Positions 41,853 to 53,950 of a DNA stretch of 64,000 nt are shown piece after piece. A program made the position numbers and the translations under genes. Source of the DNA: Fasciola hepatica (taxonomy: Eukaryota; Platyhelminthes; Trematoda; Plagiorchiida; Fasciolidae); NCBI GenBank assembly GCA_948099385.1, contig CANUEZ040000168.1:3449001-3513000 (forward strand), given 5' to 3'. The stretch's first letter is position 1. Each line of letters opens with the position of its first letter. The notes beneath the pieces were generated by a model. It was given only the letters and a program-made list of their open reading frames with translations, was not told where the DNA came from and did no database searches.

Positions 41853-42475
41853 GGAACTTGATAACAGCTGGAAATAGTGTTAGGGAAGACATCAGTTCAC
41901 GAATGGCGAAAGCTAAAGCAGCTTTCGCGAGTCTGCGAAGCCTGTGGCGTCGCTCTTTTATCCCTTATCTCTTAAGGGTCTGGTGTACGTCGCCGCGGTT
42001 CGTAGTGTTTTACTCTACGTTTGCGAGACCTGGCCACTTCACGTTCAGGATGCTCGGTGTCTTTCTGTGTTCAATAGCCGACTTGCGTCTGGTGAGGACA
42101 TCGAGTGAATAATGACGAGGTGTGCTGTCGTGTGTTAGGTACGGATAGCTGCCCTCTTAACGAAGTGATCGCTCTACACTGCCTCCGGTGGCTTGGCCAT
42201 GTCTTGCGAGTACCTGCCCACCGTCTACCTTTCCGTGCTCTATTCGGATATGCCGGGCAAGACTGGAAGAAGAAATGCGGCGGTCAGGCCATGACTTGAC
42301 GCAGAGACATGAAAAATCTAGCATCATCATTGGCTTTGCTTGGCGCTTCTCGCCTCCGTGGTTGAGGTTCGACGGATGAGGATTGTCGTTGGTTAGAGAT
42401 ATTGAGGGACATGGCTCAGAATAGAATCCAGTAGCACGAGTATCGTGCGGTCTGCCTGTTGAACTCTCTTGCCCC
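41853..42475 (+). pseudogene. RTE LINE copy 1, C-terminal region
   Basis: The frame reads NLITAGNSVREDISSRMAKA, AFASLRSLWRR and, after a frame change, NDEVCCRVLGTDSCPLNEVI, ALHCLRWLGHVLRVP, AHRLPFRALF and CGGQAMT, then the last block (a RDMKNLASSLAL-like frame) and stops. This is the conserved C-terminal domain of RTE proteins (CLRWLGHVLRMP). It completes the copy begun at 38905. The end near 42475 is approximate. Confidence 0.8.
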
Positions 42476-44100
42476 ATAATCATAAAAATGTCTTTCAGTC
42501 AAATAAAATGACCAAATATCATTTAAAGGTGTACGGTGGAAAAAGGAAAATAATGGCGTTATTTTGCACTTCTACTAACTTTCTCAGTCCTGTGTTCTGC
42601 TCCCCCTCTCCTATTTTTGTAATTGTTGTTGTTGCGTCGGCACTATGCCTGATTTCAGGTTGGTAGTATATATATATATATATATATATATATCCACAAA
42701 AACAAGATGACATCCTATGTATCTTTGTCGACTATGGCATACTCAGGTGCTCGACCTAAAAGGATTTTTCCCGTTACCTCGTGTTGACCATACGCTTGAT
42801 TCTCTGGGCGAAGCTAGATCATTCTGCACACTTGCCCCAGACTACGGGGAAGTCAAGATTGACTCAACTGTCTGTTGCGAAGTAGTATTTGCAATTCTGT
42901 CGGTTTTCTACGATTTTCATACTTACCTTTTGACTTAACGACTGTCTCGGAAATTTTCTGCTGGGGTGATACACACCAACAAGCGTCGTTTTGCACAGCA
43001 TGAGGCTAATTTCCTGGAATACTATTTTAGTTGACTCCATTACAACCCGGTGAAGTCTGAGCCGGCCGAATTGTGGCCCACACCAGCGTTGCGGGACGAA
43101 GTTTGTGGGTTTTTGGGTCTGCTTTGTTTTACCTCTGAGGACTCTTTCGCACTTTTTCCTTGTTTATTGTGTTTTACTGAGCCGATGATTCGAATTCATA
43201 TCAGTTCATCTTCACGTGCACATGATTGTGATCAAAACCAATCGTATCTTTTGTTTGTTGTGTAGACGGCGAGTTTCTTTAGTGTCCAAGATTGTTGGTG
43301 GTTACCTTTTCGTTTAGCTGCGAGACAAAATGTTGCTGAGCTGTATCGTTCATTTCATAGGTAATCAAATGAAAAACGTTTCCGATTTAGGTAGTATCTG
43401 TATTTGGGCGAAAAAAGTTTCGCGGAAGCATACGACCGGTTTTACAGTTATTGCCGCTTATCAGGTGCGCGTGTCCGGTGCTCCTAAGTCCATCCACTTG
43501 TTTTGGCACTTGTGCACTCCGTAGGTGTTTCTCCACAGCAATCTAATTTGCGTATCAAGAGTGTGAGTAGAAGCTTCTTTTCGGAGAGCCCACTAAGGAA
43601 ACACAACGATGGTTTGCTGATAGTTCTATGTCGGGTTAAATGCACGCAACCTCAAGAACAACGACACTTCCTTCCTCTCCTGAAGCCCGTTCTGGAAACA
43701 CCGTGTACGAAAATCTGGCTCAAGTGTTCTTTAGGATTCGCTTTTTTTGAATTCATGTCAGAATACTGCATTTGTAAAAAAGAAAATATAGCGTTGCTTG
43801 GTATTGTTTTATTCAGTATATGGTTTGCAAAATACAAGTGATCTTTGAATAATAGATGTACACTCAATGGTAAAGTGAGAACACTACGTGTAAGGCGTTC
43901 TTGTCTCAGCAGTGGGGCCCATACCACGTTCTTTAGGGATTTGAATACTAAGCAAGTAATCAGGATCGTGCTTGCACAGCTGAGATCCCTCGTAATTTCA
44001 TTCGTTATTAATTCTTGTCCAGGATTGTTGTACAATCGATTCTCGCTTATTTCCACCGGCTTTAATCGCCTTTTGCCCCTAAAATATTTGATTTTTTTTC
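42476..44100. other. Unrecognised region upstream of the Iwr1 gene, with (TA)n
   Basis: A (TA)13 tract lies at 42667-42693. The remainder holds short open frames (up to 134 codons on the minus strand) without recognisable motifs. Given its place it may contain the promoter and any 5' exon of the downstream gene, but I see no clear core promoter. Confidence 0.35.
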
Positions 44101-44102
44101 AG
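44090..44102 (+). promoter_or_regulatory. 3' splice site just before the Iwr1 start codon
   Basis: ATTTTTTTTCAG ends at 44102, and the start codon begins at 44105. This is either the acceptor of an intron in the 5' untranslated region or a spliced-leader trans-splicing acceptor, which many flatworm mRNAs use. Confidence 0.55.
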
Positions 44103-44380
44103 AAATGCCGTTATATTTACGAGTAAAGCGACTGCGAAGTGATGTACCTGTGGAAAGTTTTGAAGCGGGCCGGTTAAGTAAATTGTCCAAATTGGAATCG
44201 AATGAGAATTATGCCTCGACTTTTCGTTACGTTGGAAGTCAATCAAATGAATCAGATATCATCGATGAGAACAGTCTGGAAAAGTTACAAAAACTTGATC
44301 CAAAAGGCTCTTTTAAATTACAATGGAATTCCAATTCTGGAAGAATTTTTGGCAAAGGAGTTAGTAGTGTCCCGTGTGCC
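44103..44380 (+). CDS. SLC7A6OS: Iwr1/SLC7A6OS homologue, first coding exon
   Basis: ATG at 44105, 92 codons, ending at the GTAAGT donor at 44381 in phase 0. The N-terminus LYLRVKRLRSDVPVESFE matches the start of SLC7A6OS proteins (LRVKRKR..PAEAL), followed by a NYASTFRYVGSQ block analogous to the vertebrate FHLVATVCSQ. Iwr1 binds assembled RNA polymerase II in the cytoplasm and helps import it into the nucleus. The second exon, 60811-61341, carries the diagnostic acidic Iwr1 domain and joins in the same phase, giving a 268-residue protein versus about 309 in human. I have seen no exon between, and that is the main uncertainty. Confidence 0.75.
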
Positions 44381-44468
44381 GTAAGTATTTTTTGTTTTTA
44401 GATGGATGTGCTTTTCTGATTGCATGCTAAAGACGTTAACGACAGTTTTACTCATTATTGCCCACTGC

Positions 44469-44640
44469 TACTGGTGTTGGTCGAGTTGTTTGGAGCGTCT
44501 ACATCTCAACATACACGCCAGAGATTCAAATCCCACCGCCTTCACTTTTGTCCAGCTTGTTACCACGCCTGACGTCTTGGAATATTATGCGTTTCTCCGT
44601 CACTCTCAGTCTCGTGAGCAAGGTGGAAGGGGTTTATCTC
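44469..44640 (+). mobile_element. Diverged SINE with tRNA-like head
   Basis: The head GTGTTGGTCGAGTTGTTTGG...AGATTCAAATCCCACCGCC keeps the A box (TGGTCGAGTTG) and a B box (GATTCAAATCC) of the SINE at 36996. The body (GTTACCACGCCTGACG) is only weakly similar. It lies just inside the intron of the Iwr1 gene. Confidence 0.6.
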
Positions 44641-46629
44641 TTCAATTGTGTGAGATCTTTGCTCTATGAGCCGCGATTTCCGCTATTTTCTACTCACACA
44701 AGCCCACTAAGCGCTATTTCCCAACCCATCAGTCTTTGAGTAAAATCGTATGCGAATCGCCCGTATTTGAGATGTTAGGTTCTTTTTTATCACATGAATA
44801 AACATGATGTCCTATAGAAAACACACTCCAAGCGTTAGTGGATTCATTGATCACACAAGGCCATGGGTTACATAGCGTTTATCATACCAGTTAGCCGGAG
44901 TGAATTATGTTTGTTCGAAAAGTGTTTCAGTTTCTGTCTACAGTATTCAGTAGAAGCAAACACAATAATCACATGCTTGAGTACTGAGGAACCAGGGCCG
45001 TTTCCAGCACTCCCTCAAAATATACCAAAAACACTTTTTGTGTCTGGGGTATGGGAGAAATACTTTATCCAGAGCACCCATTTCGCGCCGAAGCGGTTCA
45101 GTTGAGTTTGCGTTATGAGGCAAACGCACATAAAACATATATCTTCGGTGTAAGCCAATAAAATAACAGATCTCGTCGTTTCACTTATCAGGATTTGATG
45201 GGAATGGCATCGGAACATTGTAGTTCTACTTCTATTTCATGCGTTATAACGAACCAGTCCTACCATGTGTAATTTCCTTCTTGTACAAACCATTCTGAGA
45301 CTTGGTAATGGAACATATTAACGACCTTCACTTAACCATCGTTTGCTGTCAGTCACATTACTTGTCATAAAACTCCGGTTAGTCGATGTTTGAGCAGAAA
45401 TTCGAGCGTAGAAACGACGCAATTCCTGCTTACTCCTGCATTGAATTTCAGTTAGCCAGCACTAATTTGCCTACTAAATAGTTCCCAGCAGTCAGTTTGA
45501 TACTTTCATCTCCGTGGGGTGTCTCCGAACATTTTCAACACTAGAGATAACGGCGAAAGGAGTATATTGCGTATCCCGAGGAACTTTTGTGGGAGGAGGA
45601 ACTTTCTCGTTAGAACCAGCTTATTGACTCTGCTTCCGAAGCGGGATGGATGGAAAGACATGAACAGTGGAAATCTTCCACAACTTAGTAGTCACAGAAA
45701 GGGAAATCCGACACCTGGGGACAGTTACCTGATACGGATTATTGGCTGCCTATTTTCAGAACTGGCATTAGAAATTTGCGGGTATAAGAATAGCCGGAGA
45801 AAGTCCGGAGCAACAAATAACAAAATAATAGTTGTAGAATGGGGACAGTGAAGCGACCGCCCGGCAGTCGGCAAGCGACTGCAGATTAGATGGTAAGAAG
45901 TGGTCGTCGAATCAGCGGATGGTTTGCGTTGAATGCGGTCTAGAAGAGATGAGAAACACAGATCTAACTCCTGTGAATTCAGAACTCAATTGTAAGACGA
46001 AAGGCAGAAGGATTTCTGGAGTGAAGTATCTGGTTCAGAACAGAAATCTAATTTTGCGCGCAGCACGTGATCCAGGTGAGGACATGTATGTAGGCCAGGT
46101 TAACCTTTTCCTCAGCGACTGGGTGTAATACACCAAAAAACGATAAAGTGGAGGGATCGGATTTATGAAACGAAAGGAGACCAAATTAAGATTCATGCGG
46201 AAAGGAAAAGGTAATATTCAGGGGGATTGCGAAAGAGGAGAGGCATTGAAGAGAATACATTTCATGGAATGCTGAGTTCAAATATGCTCAAGGTCAGAAT
46301 CGAGTGATGTAGCAAAAGTACAGGGATGATGGTGTTATAATTGGCTTTAAGTAATTCGCCTGTGTTATTTTTCGCCGCCGAATTCACTCTAATCGTCCAC
46401 GGTGTGTTTATTAATTTAACGCACTTTATTAGTTACCTCGAAGTTCACCAACTCACCTATTTATCGATGAGGGATTGGGGAGTGTCGTATTAGCACTAAA
46501 ACTCCATTTGTTTGTTTGATTTGCACTTTTGCTTGTAATTCTCCACTCTTTTTGTCGCCTGGTTGCTAGTGATTTAAATGAAACAATGGCTTAAACTAAT
46601 TACTCAATCTTTTGTTACATACCTGCTCA

Positions 46630-46812
46630 TGAGTTAAGTAGCCTATTGAGGATAGCTGACAACCAAGCCCCGAAACTTGGAGTGGTGGTCCCAATGGGTA
46701 AAGTGTAGTAACGAGCCAGAAAGAAGCAGAACACTGTCCCCCTCCAAAGTGATCGATGGCTGCGGGATTCGGATCTTTGACCTTGGAGGCGGTAAACAAA
46801 CGTTCCAGGATA
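46630..46812 (-). mobile_element. Diverged SINE, antisense
   Basis: GAGGATAGCTGACAACCAAG, CGAAACTTGGAGTGG, AGTGATCGATGGCTGCGGG and ATTCGGATCTTTGACCTTGG follow the order of the antisense SINE at 62583-62855 with many substitutions and a short internal loss. It includes a recognisable B-box complement (GGGATTCGGATC). Confidence 0.6.
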
Positions 46813-47069
46813 CTGGACCACCATCGGTCCGAGAAATACTGAGAACTTTATTAACTGGGTATTTTCAGCATGTGCTCTAGTTGGAGATTTGATTCACTAA
46901 CTAACCTTCGTACAAGATTCGATATGGCGTACAATGTCCACAGAGATAAAAAGTTCGCTAAATTCTCCACATAGCAATGTCTGATTCGCTGCTGTTGTTC
47001 GGGAAATCGGGTAATTTGAGGTTAGTGGATCGCGTAGTTCATCAGTTCAAAAACATTACTTTTAGCTGA

Positions 47070-48590
47070 TGATTTTGTTTCGCAGACTCGTATTTTTATT
47101 TTGACTCTGTCTCCACTCCACGCGAGTCCTGTTTGGTCCCGTTGACATTCGCCCTTTTCCGCCCTAGTGGTGGGTTTCACGCATCGTTCTGCTCACGCCG
47201 ATCTTATCGATCATGCAGCCTATCCGATAGATGCACAGACATGTCGCTTATTATCTGGGCACGGACCTCTCACCAACCTCGTTTGTGTACACATTGGCTG
47301 TGTTCCTTTCACCCAAACAACATACACAAACGCATACACTTGTCATATGTTACCCAATGGAGACTGAAAATACATATGAAGATGGACGTTTATTGTCGAG
47401 TAGAGTTCGACTGCGAAAGCGTTACGATGAACTCAGAGCACAAAAGCAGCTGTTGACTAGCATGGTGGCCCCGACTGATTGACAGGTACCTGCCATTGTT
47501 ACTTCCACGTACCAAGCGGAAACACCGGATACGTACAGACGTTGCTCCCTGCGTGTGTTCAGCTGAACATGCAAAGTGAGTACCTATTGAAAACCCTACT
47601 GGCTTCCAGTGAGCGGTGTTGATTCTGTTTCGCAAAATCATGTTTTTACTTCTTCCCTGTGTCTCCACCTCACACAGACCGGGTTTGGTCTCGTTGACGT
47701 TCACCGATTTTTCTGATGATGGATGACAGTTGAAGGCGAGTCGTATCAACTTTCAGACCCATCTTGTCAGCTGCAGTATCACCCTTGAGTCCGACCCACC
47801 GTCCAGGAAGGCGTAGAACCTATGCTGACATTTGAAGCTGTACATGCTGGCTTGGAGTGGGTCTCGTGTAGCAACTTGTGGTGCTTTCGGCGACAGCCAG
47901 CTTCATTACATTGAGAGGGCGCTCGACAGTCATGGGCTCGGTGGTTAGGTTTGAAGTAGTTGAAACATAATTTTGCCGTCATGACTGTATCTGTTTTCTC
48001 ATTCAGTGTCATAACAGCGAACCTAGGACAAAAATACGAGCCTTCAGTCGAATACAGAGAATAAACAATACTTACTCCCACTGTTGTGTGCGTGAACTGA
48101 CCAGACGATAGTCTTCGAATAGCGCGTCCGTCGCTCGACCCAGGGTTCCCATTTCCACCGGTGATTTATCCATAGCAGTTTGTGGCAGCTGACAAACCTC
48201 TTTACAGAAATTCGACCAGGTTTCGAAGACTCGCGTATAGAATTTCGTCTGCCACTTCGACCCATTTCAGTTCAGTATGTCGCGGCAAATGCTGCACGGT
48301 ACGGTTAATATTGGTGGAGCAGTTTAGGTCCGCCGTGTAATTCATTTGGAACAGTGCCATCTCGTTGTTGATCATTTGTCTCACTAATATGTTCAGACTT
48401 TGGACAGGGATGTGTGTTGTGTCTCCGAAGAACGCATACAAGACCCAACCTCAGTGTCAACACTTCACTCTCCAGATACAAGTTCGGCTTCTCGTTCCAC
48501 TCTTCTCGTGTCGAGTGATTCAGTGTCTGGTGCTCGTCTTCAGGCTGGCTTTGGCATCGCTCTGAGCGTGAAGGCTGAGCGTGCACTGCT
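47070..48590 (-). pseudogene. BEL/Pao Gag-protease relic (antisense)
   Basis: On the minus strand, frames from about 48590 down give LPRHTELKWVEVADEIL, then SLRNLVEF (the Gag C-terminal 'LP..L..RW...A' block), KLLWINHRWKWEPW, KLCFNYFKPNHRAHDCRAPSQ with CNEAGCRRKHHKLLH (the BEL zinc-knuckle pair) and ADKMGLKVDTTRLQL with SVNVNETKPGLCEVE (protease region). Stops and frame changes are frequent. A second partial copy of the protease piece lies at 47075-47240, about 550 bp further on. It is a different family from the intact element at 11721, as the zinc-knuckle spacing and sequence differ. Confidence 0.7.
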
Positions 48591-48599
48591 CGAATGAAT

Positions 48600-51420
48600 T
48601 CCAGTCAGCAGTCGTCTGTGTGCAGTTCACCTGAATGGTTCTGTGCATGTCAACAGTAATGGACTGAAGCATCGATGCCCGTTTGTCGTATCTGCGTACT
48701 CCTCAACTAGCTGTAGCTCTCCAGAGGCCAAAGACGAATTCTACCAGGATTTGTCTCAACTGCTCCATAGCGCGCACTCTACGGACATCATGATTCTTGC
48801 TGATGATTTCGATGATCAAGATGTAATCCTAGACGCGACGAAAAAAATAAAGGAGATCGATTTGGCCTTCCAGCCGATCGAATCGACAGCGGTGATTGAC
48901 TCATTCAACTATGTTCCGACTATGAGCTATTCCTAGCGAGTACAAGTTTCTCGCACAAAAAACGGCACCGGCTAACCTGGCGTCCTCCTGCGCCTTCACA
49001 GCCTTGGACCCAGATCGACCATATTACTATCGGTTACCGCTGGCGTGGTTCAACTCAGTATTGTACATCATTCTGATCCACGTCTGTAGACACTAAGCAC
49101 GCTCTTGTCCGTGCGCGTTTCAGCCTACGTCTCGTCGGTGGCCGATGCATCACTAAAACCAACCGTTCACCGCAGCTGCTACTGGACGGTAAACAACGAT
49201 CTGCTTTCGGAACAGAATTATCCACCAGGTTATCGATACAGTCAAGTGCCCAAGATCCAGAAGAGCAATGGACAGAGATCCAACGGGCTTTATTTGAGGC
49301 TGCTAATGCTGATCAAGATCCAGCAACTAGACACACACAGAAAACATGGATATCTGTATCCTCAGTTGCACGATTAGATGTTCGCAGATCGATCCCCCCG
49401 GAGTTCAGATATGATGAAGCACGGAGGTGCCTTAGACGCCGATTCGAATCCTGAGGAACGACCGTGAGCAGTGGTGGATGACAAAGCTTAGGGAGATGGG
49501 AAAAGCTGCGGAGATTTGCAACAGCCTCTGCTTTTCCCGTCTAATCAGAAATACCGGTCCCCGAAAGCCAGCCGTTAGTGAACTGATGAAAGGGGCGAAC
49601 GGCCCACTGATTGGGACTTAGGAGCGTCGTCTAGTTCGTTGGGCGTAGCATTTCGAGAAGCAGCTTAATTGGCCTTTATCCTCGGCAGGCTGGCTAAGTA
49701 GCACTATAGCTCCAGCTCCGGTTGTAGATACCAGTCCTCCGTCAGAAATGGAGGTTCTTCATGAGATAGGCTACCTTAAATGACAAATCTGCTGGGCCGG
49801 ATGGGTTGCCTCTGTCTATTTTCAAAGACGGTGGCTCAACATTGTTATTGGAATTGACAAAACTCCTCGGTTTGGTATGGGATAGGGAACAAGTTCCGAA
49901 GAGTTGGTGTGGAATTCTGTTCGTACCAATTTACAAGAAAGGTGACAGGTCCTGCGGAAACCACAGGAGAATAAGTTTAATTAGCATCGCATCTAAACTG
50001 CGTGCTGGTATTATTCTCCATCGCCTATCAACCGTTTGCGAGCAATGCTCGCGTGAGAATCACGCTGGGTTTGGACCTGGTGGAGGTTGTGTTGTGCACA
50101 TCTTCACTCTTCAACAAATTTTAGAACATGGACACACCTTCCATAGGCCTACTATCCTCGTTTTTTATCTTAAAACGACCTTCGACTCAGTTGACCGCTC
50201 AGTTCTCTGGTGCCATCTCTTGTCAAAGAGTACCAGAGAAATTAGCTTCCATCATAAAGTCCCTTTACATTAATAGCCGAAGCCGAGTTTGAGCTTGCGG
50301 TGTTTTTTCACCCGAGTTCATCACGAGAAGTGGTGTATATCAGGGTTGTTCTCTTCTTTTCTCTTTAACTCCGTGATTGATATAGTCCTAGAGACCGCAA
50401 TTTTGTCAGTTGGTGATAATGGCATTGAACTTTTCCCAGGTGGAAAAATGTTAGACTTTGAGTACGCGGATAACATTGGGTTTCTAAATGAAAATCCAGA
50501 TAAGTTGCAAGCTTTTCTGGACAGCTTGAGGGACTGCGCAGCGATGTTCGGTATGCGTTTTGCACCTTCGAAGTGCAAGTTGCTGTTGCAGGACTGGGTT
50601 AGTCCAACAACAAACCTTTAAGTGTCCGGAGAAACAAGACTTGGTCGATAAGTTCTGTTATCTGGACAGCTGCATTTCTCCCAGCGGTCGGATATCGGAT
50701 AACATGTCTTTGCATATACAGAAGGCTCGTTTAGCATTTGCCAATCTGTGGCATCGACGTGACATCGGTTTAGCCGTCAAGGGCCAAGCGTAAGCTACAG
50801 CAGTCAGGCCAGTGCTTCTCTATGGTTCGGAAACATGGCTACTGCGGGTAGACGATATACGAAGATTGTCTGTATTTGAAAACCGATTTCTTCGTAGCAT
50901 TGTTCGAATGTGGTGGGAACACCGTATAAGCAATGATGAGGTTTGGCGGAGAGTTTTGGGTTCACGAACTAACTCATGACCTGAAACACTTAAGCTCACA
51001 AAGCTAAGATAATTGGAGCATGTTTTATGCATGTCCCCTGACGGGATTCCTCGGTGCACCATGTTCGCTGAGGTGGAAGATGAGTACGGGTGGTCAGTTC
51101 ATGACATGGAAGAAAGGTATGAAAAGCCTAACTTGTGTACTTGGCCATGTACGGCGTGTTAGACTTCCTGGGTTTAGTCCAAGGAACCCTCTCACTCAGT
51201 GGTTATAAGGATTAGAAGAAATGGCTAGGTGTCGCAATCCGAGGGGCTCTTGCATTCACAAACTTTCTTTATCGACTTGATAGCAGTACCTGTAGTTTTG
51301 TTACTGCTCTTTTAATATTCCTGTCCTTCTTCACTGTTTTCGATTGAGGCTATCGCCAGGGGATATCAACCAGAGCCACCGAACCCAAGTGCATCGGTAA
51401 TGGTTGTCTGAAGTGAACTG
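48600..51420 (+). pseudogene. RTE LINE copy 2, endonuclease and reverse transcriptase
   Basis: Starting within the endonuclease: CPFVVSAYSSTSCSSPEAK, DEFYQDLSQLLHSAHSTDIM and ILADDFD (the AGDFN block altered). The frames at about 49100-49600 give the linker (NPEEQWTEIQRALFEAANA-like). Then SIFKDGGSTLLLELTKL, KSWCGILFVPIYKKGDRSCG, NHRRISLISIASKLRAG, HAGFGPGGGCVVHIFTLQQIL, LKTTFDSVDRSVLW (block A), and FEYADNIGFLNENPDKLQ at about 50458, with the second active-site Asp changed to Asn. KCKLLLQDW and the C-terminal block follow to about 51240, then an untranslated tail to about 51420. Stops are numerous. It lies in the Iwr1 intron, in the same orientation as the gene. Confidence 0.82.
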
Positions 51421-52404
51421 CTGCAAAACCATTTGTCTGTTCATTATTCGCTGTAAAACCTGTGTGGAAGCATGCGCAACTTCAAGGTCCAGTCCACAGA
51501 GTTACCCTCCAGTAGCGTAGAGTTAAACTTAATCGTAAAAACCTGTGTTCTGTGACGGGTATTCAAAGGTTCACCTACACACTAACCATTGGAGTCAAAA
51601 GTATTACATATGATTGCGCACAAGATGGTGGACTCTGTGCAGATGAGACTGTGAAAAATCTCTAGTGATTAAGGCAAATCAAATGTTGAATATTGTGTCT
51701 GAATATAGTGTTCTTAATAATGTTTGGGTTAATTCAATGTAAAATATCTTGTTCAATTTTCATTCAGAGGCTCATGTTCCATCAGAATTACGGTCGGCCG
51801 GTATTGGTGAAAACATGGTTTCGTCTGCGCGTTGAACATAGTTATATACCACATGCAAGCAGACCACAAGGCTTCTTGTCCTCACACCTCGCCACTATTT
51901 GCTAGTTATGATGCATACAAAATTGTGCAGTTTTGCGGTAATCCTGTCGTGTAGAAGCACAAAAGATGCCTATTGGATGCCCGTGTGCATCAGTTTCCAC
52001 AATACCTGTAATTGTCTTGAAATCGGTACTGAACTGTATGGTATATTTCTTCGACCCATTAATAAGTCGTTTGGCTTACAACTTGAAAGGGTCTTGAATT
52101 CACTATTTACCAAGGGTCAACGTGTCGCTTTGGCAATTCGTCGGATCCGTACTGGTTCGTCATATCTCCGTCCGTTTCATTAGATTCCGACTCCGTATTT
52201 GGTGTGGTCGCGTGGATGAAGTCGTTACTGAACGACTCAGTAACCGTGGTCGACTTTATGCTTCCCTAAACTTTTGCTGGAAGAAAAATCAGTTCTTCCG
52301 CAGCCACGTGCCGCGCGCGACTTTTTTATTTGGATCTGCAATTTGCGTCTTCTGAGCTGCAGAATTCGGATCTCCAGCTCCAGTTCCTCCAGAAAGAGGT
52401 CTTC
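51421..52404. other. Unrecognised spacer between RTE 3' ends
   Basis: About 1 kb with no known protein motif separates the first RTE 3' end from the repeated ones. The 94-codon frame at 51899 and others nearby show no recognisable domain. Confidence 0.35.
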
Positions 52405-52820
52405 ACACAAGCCCGCACTGGAACATGTGTTACATACGCTCACCGATAGGATTCCTCGGCGTACACAGTTCTTTGAGGCAGGTAATGGTTGGAAGGTAGG
52501 TCGAGGTGGTCAGTCCATTACATGATAAAAGGGCATGAAAAGCTTGGGCAAGTAGGACTTGTTAGACTTCCAGGTTGGGTTCCACGTGATCCGCCTATCA
52601 AATGGTTGGAAACATTAAGTGACATGGCCAGGTGTCGTGACCAGCGGCGTAGTTGTATTCGGACTCTTTCTTTGTCTTCGTGATATTCGCTTATTACTTG
52701 ACCTTTTTGGATCTTTTTAACTTAACGCTTTCGTTCTTTCTGCCCTTTACTGGACGATGCTGGAAGGTAGCAACCGGAACCTGGCACAGAAGTGCGAGAT
52801 TAGTAGCTGGATGAACTAAA
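52405..52820 (+). pseudogene. RTE LINE 3' end, second copy
   Basis: The frame reads RIPRRTQFFEAGNGWKVGRGG and QSITW, then GLVRLPGWVPRDPPIKWLE with TLSDMARCRDQRRSCIRTLSL and a stop near 52683. This parallels the last coding block and tail of RTE copy 2 at 51030-51420 (GHVRRVRLPGF, MARCRN, SCIHKLSLS). The 3' untranslated portion to 52820 matches as well (ACGATGCTGGAAGGTAG versus AGGCTATCGCCAGG). Confidence 0.7.
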
Positions 52821-53058
52821 CTGCCTACCAGATGGTTGGGGACATCAAGTGACGTGAATAGGTGTCGTGGCTAGCGGCTTAGATGCATTCAAGCTCTTTC
52901 TTTGTCTCCGTGGTTTCCGCCAATTACTTTGTTTTCTGCTCTGTTTCACGTTATGGTTCTTTTCATTCTACCCTCGACTTGACGGTACTTTGGGGTAAGA
53001 ACCAAAACCAGAGCACAGAAGCGCAAGGTTGATGATTGAATGAATTGAATTGAACTGA
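52821..53058 (+). repeat. RTE LINE 3' end, third copy
   Basis: AGATGGTTGGGGACATCAAG, GGTGTCGTGGCTAGCGGC and CTTTCTTTGTCTCCGTGGTT repeat the block at 52597-52820 (AAATGGTTGGAAACATTAAG, GGTGTCGTGACCAGCGGC, CTTTCTTTGTCTTCGTGATA) in tandem. It ends GATTGAATGAATTGAATTGAA, the kind of short-repeat tail used by RTE elements. Confidence 0.75.
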
Positions 53059-53639
53059 CCACGCACCGAGAACGGAGGGTTTGTGAACCGTTAAAACAAA
53101 TTGTGCGTCAGCTAGTTTTTGGGTAATTCAGCCAAGTGACAGTAGTTCTTCAGTTCAGATCGGAAATAATACCGAAACGATCAAATGAATCAAGGCGAAG
53201 AGTATCAACTAAAGGCTGGAGTGCATGGTCCACATGCACCATAGACAGGTCAAAATAACTTAGGAGAGAAATCGAAATTATCCTGGTAATATGGCTAAGC
53301 AGAAATAATACTCCCCCCCCCCCCAAAGCCAGCCCGACTTATCTTGGGCTACCCACCTCACCTGCTTAAGGTGAACATTGAGTGAACAGAAATGGTACTA
53401 ATCACTCTTGCCACAATCATCCCAATAAGTGAGTAGTGTGCACCTACAACGGTGAGATTACTTAGCTGTCTACCCCCTCTAGCGGGCAAACCCTATAGAT
53501 ATCTCGTTTCCACCTCTTGCGTGGCAGCACCAACGGCTAGTATTCATCGAATAATCGATGCCACATCATACCTCACGGTACCATTGATAGGCACCGTATC
53601 CTTTCCATAGGTCGGCTTTTTTCGTCACCGAAGAATTGT

Positions 53640-53950
53640 CTATAGAAGCATGCTCGGTCCCCTGTAAACTTGTTCTCCAAAACAGTAGTATCTTGTGCTC
53701 ACTTCCAACCATCCGGATACATCAGACTGCTTTTCCGAGAGCCGTTTCGTCCGCTCGTTGAGGTGGGAACCACATTTGTGGTTCGGTGGTTGGGTTCGAG
53801 GTGGCTGACGCAGTTCGTGATGTCTAGTTTCTCGTTGTCTTACACGGTCATGACTTCTGGGCAATGGTTCCACAAATTACGAGCACACAAACGCTGTCGT
53901 ACACAAATGTTTGCTGTAGCTGCCCGTCGATTGATTGTCCTTGGCTAAAA
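53640..53950 (-). pseudogene. Possible BEL/Pao Gag fragment (antisense)
   Basis: The minus-strand translation NCVSHLEPNHRTTNV is similar to LCFNYFKPNHRAHDC in the relic at 47070-48590, with the neighbouring sequence (complement of TCACGGTCATGAC-like) also comparable. It is too decayed for certainty. Confidence 0.4.

Noticed and set aside
43652..44056. 134-codon minus frame upstream of Iwr1
   Set aside because: No motif, no start context and no partner exon; probably chance, although it is one of the longer unassigned frames.
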